NCBI GenBank assembly: GCA_947589675.1
Contig: CANQCI010000005.1
Coordinates: forward strand, 1 to 53,569
DNA: 53,569 nt
DNA from: an uncultured Bacilli bacterium
GTDB lineage: Bacteria; Bacillota_I; Bacilli_A; RF39; UBA660
Direction of reading: 5' to 3'
Both the position numbers and the translations under genes were made by a program. Position 1 is the stretch's first letter; each line of letters begins with the position of its first letter. Under the pieces are notes generated by a model. That model searched no databases, was not told the DNA's origin, and worked only from the letters and a program-made list of their open reading frames with translations. Positions 50,652-53,569 of this stretch are shown here, in pieces.

Positions 50652-51662
50652 ATGCTTAATAAAATATATGAAAAAGTAAAAAATTATATTGTTAATAATT
50701 ATAAATTTTTAATAGCTTTAATCTTAATTGTTTTTATCTGTACTTATGAGTTTCCTTATGTGGTTTATACTCCTGGGGGAATTGTGAAGCTAAATGATCG
50801 CATTAAAATTGAGGATGAATATGACATGGATGGTTCGCTAAATATGAGTTATGTGTCCTTGATGCGGGGTAAACTTCCTATTTTAGCTTTTTCCTTCTTA
50901 ATGAAAGATTGGGATATTGTTAAAAGTGATGATATAACATTAGAAGATCAATCAGTTTCCGATTTACTTAAAATGGAAAAAATTTATATGGCATCATCGA
51001 TTGATAGTGCGACTTTAGTGGCTTACCAAAAAGCGGGGAAAAAGATTGATATTAAAAGTGCCGAAAATAATGTTATTTATTTAACGGAAGAAGCGAAAAC
51101 CGATATTAAAGTTTATGATCAAGTTTTAGAAGTAGAAGGAATTAAAGTTGATAACATTAATGATTTAAAAAAAGTAATTGAGGCAAAAGAAGTGGGTGAT
51201 AAAGTTAATATATTAGTTAAAAGAGATGGTAAAGAATTAAATACTGAAAGTGTGGTTTATAATAGTAGTGATGGCAAAAAGATTGGGGTAATGTTTTTAC
51301 CAACTTATGAGTATGAAACAGACCCGAAGATTACCGTGAAAACAAAAGAACAAGAATCGGGTTCATCTGGGGGCTTAATGCTTACTCTGGCGATTTATAA
51401 TAAACTTACCAAAGATGATATAACTAAGGGGAAGAAAATTGTTGGAACCGGTACTATTGATAATGAGGGTAATGTCGGAGCAATAGATGGGGTTAAATAT
51501 AAAGTCCTTGGGGCTGAAAATAATAAGGCTGATATCTTTTTATGTCCTGAAGAAAATTATGAAGAAGCAAGTAAAATAAAAAGAGAAAGAAAATTAAAAT
51601 TAGTGGTTAAAAGTGTCGCAACCTTTGATGAAGCAATTGATTATTTAAATAGTTTAGATTAA
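50652..51662 (+). CDS. YlbL/SepM-type PDZ and Lon-like serine protease
   Basis: A membrane-anchored extracytoplasmic protease of 336 residues. One helix (about 18-36) is followed by VYTPGG and an N-terminal domain, then a PDZ domain (about 120-200, TDIKVYDQVLEVEGIKVDNINDLKKVIEAK) and a Lon-type S16 domain with the catalytic Ser in SGSSGGLMLTLA (about 239) and Lys in IDGVKYKVLGAE. In Bacillus relatives cut membrane proteins or process peptides. AGGTGATATC precedes the ATG. A terminator follows. Confidence 0.92.
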   Translation: MLNKIYEKVKNYIVNNYKFLIALILIVFICTYEFPYVVYTPGGIVKLNDRIKIEDEYDMDGSLNMSYVSLMRGKLPILAFSFLMKDWDIVKSDDITLEDQSVSDLLKMEKIYMASSIDSATLVAYQKAGKKIDIKSAENNVIYLTEEAKTDIKVYDQVLEVEGIKVDNINDLKKVIEAKEVGDKVNILVKRDGKELNTESVVYNSSDGKKIGVMFLPTYEYETDPKITVKTKEQESGSSGGLMLTLAIYNKLTKDDITKGKKIVGTGTIDNEGNVGAIDGVKYKVLGAENNKADIFLCPEENYEEASKIKRERKLKLVVKSVATFDEAIDYLNSLD

Positions 51663-51685
51663 GCATTTTGACTAATGCTTTTTTT
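51661..51685 (+). terminator. Terminator of ylbL, intron insertion point
   Basis: AAGCATT (51661-51667) with AATGCTT (51674-51680), then T through 51685. The group II intron begins with the next base. Confidence 0.85.
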
Positions 51686-53569
51686 GTGTGCTAGGCATGG
51701 CATATAGCTAGGTGGTGAAAGTCCACTATACACGCAAGTACCTGTGAAGTATTAGAGAAGCACAACGCATTAACAGTGATGTTAGGGCTAAAGGAAGTGT
51801 GGAACAAAATCGTGGCTCAACGAACAGAAACTTGATACTAAGGCTGTATAAACGGATGAGGTTTCAAAACAAACTAAAGTCCAAAAGGTACACGTAACTT
51901 TATGCAGTAAATCAAGTGAGTAAACGAGGAAAGTTATATGTCTTACCCTAGGAGGTCTTGTGGACGTAGGCAAGGAAACGACGAGGAGTACAATAAAACC
52001 TACGGTCGAAAAAGGTTTGTCACAAGAAGTCAGCCGAGGTCATAGTACTAGTAAAACTAGGAAGGACTGAACAATTTATAGTGTTTTAGTACACTAAAAT
52101 TATGTTAGCCATAAATCAGAATAAATAAAAGGTAATAAGTAGAACGTATTTCTATGAATAAATCCTTAAAAGATAAATGGTTGATATTGAAATTAGAAAG
52201 GAAAGAACGAGTATGGAATTACTAGAAAAAGTCTTAGATGATAATAATTTATATGAAGCATATAAGCAAGTATATAAAAATAAAGGAGCAAGTGGAATTG
52301 ATGGAATGACTGTTGATGAACTCGAAGCTTACTTTTATGTACATAAAGAAGAAATCAAAGAACAAATAAGAAAAAGAAAATATAAACCCAGTCCAGTCAA
52401 AAGAGTTTACATTCCAAAAGAAAATGGAGATAAAAGAGGACTTGGTATACCAACAGTGATTGATAGATTAATTCAACAAGCAATAGTCCAAGTGTTATCG
52501 CCAATATATGAACAACAATTTAGCGAAACAAGCTATGGCTTTAGACCTAATCGTTCATGTGAAATGGCAATTGTGAAATTGTTAGAATACTTCAATGAGG
52601 GCTATGACTGGGTAGTAGACATTGATTTGCAAAAGTTCTTTGATACAGTATGCCATGATAAATTAATTGCAATCATCATGAAAACAATTCATGATGGTGA
52701 GTTAGTATCATTAATAAGAAAATATTTAGTAAGCGGAATAATGGAAAATGGAGTAACCAGTCCTACAAAGGTAGGCACTCCACAAGGTGGCAACCTTTCG
52801 CCCATATTATCTAATATCATGCTAAATGAATTAGATAAAGAACTTGAAAAAAGAGGATTAAGGTTCACTCGTTATGCCGATGACTGTATTATCGTAGTCA
52901 AAAGTGAAAAGGCAGCAAATAGAGTTATGGAAAGTATAACGAAATTTATTGAAAGAAAACTTGGACTAAAAGTTAATGCAGAAAAAAGTAAAGTAGCGAG
53001 ACCTAATGAAATCAAATACCTTGGTTTTGGATTTTACTATACAAAAACAGGGATAATTAGACCCAAACCTCATTTAAAATCAATTCAAAAATTCAAAAGA
53101 AAACTAAAATTTCTAACAAGAAGAAGATGGAGTTTATCTTTGGATAAAAGAATTATAAAATTAAATCAAGTCATACGAGGGTGGATAAACTATTTTAGAA
53201 TTGCTGACATGCAAAGAAACATGCGGATTATAACCAGTCACTTAAACAGAAGAATAAGGTGCATTATATGGAAGCAATGGAAAACTCCACAGCATAGAGC
53301 AAAATGTTTAATGCAATTGGGAATAGACAAAAATAAAGCCAGAGCATGTTCGTATTCACGAAAAGGCTACTGGCGACTTAGTGAATGTATACCTGTTCAC
53401 ATGGCAATTACTAACGAAAGACTTAAAATGAAAGGATTAGTTTTTCCACTTGACCATTATTTAAAAGTTCATACTGTAATATAAATTGAACCGCCAAGTA
53501 CCGAACGGTATGCTTGGTGGTGTGAGAGGGACAGATTTACTAGTCATAGTAAATCTTCTCTACTCGATT
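51686..53569 (+). mobile_element. Group II intron, reaching the window edge
   Basis: The 5' end GTGTGC at 51686 follows the terminator T-run. Ribozyme domains I-IV fill 51686-52200; GGTGGTGAAAGTCCAC and GTCAGCCGAGGTCATAGTA are typical group II blocks. The reverse transcriptase is encoded in domain IV. Domain V is the 34-base hairpin at 53488-53521 (GAACCGCC...GGTGGT), and domain VI is the hairpin 53527-53569, ending in CTACTCGATT. The 3' exon is at or just beyond the window end, so the element is nearly or fully complete. Confidence 0.9.
52213..53484 (+). CDS. ltrA: Group II intron reverse transcriptase/maturase
   Basis: A 423-residue protein. RT domains run from GASGIDGMTVDEL through YGFRPNRS, DLQKFFDTV, GTPQGGNLSP, the catalytic YADD (221-224) and KYLGF, followed by the maturase domain (LNQVIRGWINYF, GYWRLSEC) and a short end. 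There is no HNH endonuclease domain. It splices and mobilises the surrounding intron. The ATG at 52213 behind AAAGGAAAG is preferred; an in-frame ATG at 52177 would add 12 residues. The catalytic residues are intact. Confidence 0.95.
   Translation: MELLEKVLDDNNLYEAYKQVYKNKGASGIDGMTVDELEAYFYVHKEEIKEQIRKRKYKPSPVKRVYIPKENGDKRGLGIPTVIDRLIQQAIVQVLSPIYEQQFSETSYGFRPNRSCEMAIVKLLEYFNEGYDWVVDIDLQKFFDTVCHDKLIAIIMKTIHDGELVSLIRKYLVSGIMENGVTSPTKVGTPQGGNLSPILSNIMLNELDKELEKRGLRFTRYADDCIIVVKSEKAANRVMESITKFIERKLGLKVNAEKSKVARPNEIKYLGFGFYYTKTGIIRPKPHLKSIQKFKRKLKFLTRRRWSLSLDKRIIKLNQVIRGWINYFRIADMQRNMRIITSHLNRRIRCIIWKQWKTPQHRAKCLMQLGIDKNKARACSYSRKGYWRLSECIPVHMAITNERLKMKGLVFPLDHYLKVHTVI

Noticed and set aside
51788-51973. 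61-codon minus-strand frame in the intron
   Set aside because: Lies in the structured ribozyme part of the group II intron, with no start signals.
1-53569. Mycoplasma-type code with TGA as tryptophan
   Set aside because: Several intact genes end in TGA in coupled ATGA overlaps (thioredoxin at 21490, rnfC at 26731), and tryptophan positions use TGG. The standard bacterial code applies.
1-53569. tRNA or rRNA genes
   Set aside because: No cloverleaf-like block with a GTTCRAAT arm and no rRNA segment was seen in any gap.

Overview
The window is an A+T-rich stretch (by eye well below 35% G+C) with tight gene packing, AGGTGG/GGAGG ribosome sites, many ATGA and TAATG overlaps and TGA used as an ordinary stop. 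Gene content and order are those of a low-G+C Firmicute of class Bacilli: comEA-comEC-holA, dnaG-rpoD-trmK-yqfQ, a spoIIB-like/mreC/mreD/spoIVFA/spoIVFB/rplU/prp/rpmA block, spoVID-ysxE and ylbJ-ylbL. The reduced proteins (AlaRS without its C-terminal domain, short YigZ, RnfC and RnfD without the rest of Rnf) and the many TasA-like and prepilin-like surface proteins suggest an uncultured, probably gut-associated Bacilli lineage. That placement is inference.

Layout. 1-6.4 kb: a hypothetical protein, an AI-2E family transporter, a large TasA-leader/GLUG-repeat surface protein and a DUF4143-type ATPase. 6.4-9.3 kb: an alanine T-box leader in front of a small kinase and alaS, then an orphan XRE regulator with a perfect palindromic operator. 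9.3-14 kb: an acyl-CoA-ligase-like enzyme, a hybrid histidine kinase and an HPt-receiver protein (a phosphorelay). 14-15.6 kb: an Rpn-type nuclease gene whose C-terminal part carries its own ribosome site and start and has been duplicated downstream as a stand-alone gene. 15.6-24.4 kb: housekeeping genes (comEA, comEC, holA, rnhC, cvpA-like, thioredoxin, yigZ-like, uvrC, DUF1292). 24.4-27.6 kb: twin lipoproteins, a short terminated RNA and an rnfC-rnfD pair. 27.6-37.2 kb: dnaG-rpoD-trmK, yqfQ-like, then the mre/spoIVF/ribosomal protein block with an L21 leader. 37.2-45.2 kb: an AlbA_2 regulator with a 91-bp/12-bp nested repeat upstream, a ZIP transporter, lon, murF and spoVID-ysxE.

45.2-46.4 kb holds no long gene but is the most interesting part. 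It contains a 58-codon antisense membrane protein and a compact locus of two convergent transcripts. One transcript can encode a 20-residue, almost purely hydrophobic peptide behind a sequestered ribosome site; the other is a terminated antisense RNA to its 3' end. This has the anatomy of a type I toxin-antitoxin system. It is followed by a decayed TasA-like gene. 46.4-49.8 kb is an operon of a TasA-leader protein and three prepilin-like proteins. 49.8-51.7 kb is the divergent ylbJ/ylbL pair. From 51686 to the window edge is a nearly complete group II intron with its reverse transcriptase, inserted directly behind a terminator.

How the genes may work together: comEA, comEC and the prepilin-like operon point to DNA uptake or a type IV-like pilus. 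SpoIIB-like, SpoIVFA/B, SpoVID, YsxE, YlbJ and YqfQ-like proteins point to a sporulation programme, present or ancestral. Two small-RNA or intragenic toxin-antitoxin-like loci (Rpn at 14.2 kb, type I-like at 45.6 kb) are the best candidates for undescribed biology. All functional calls rest on motifs and gene order read from the sequence; no database search was run.
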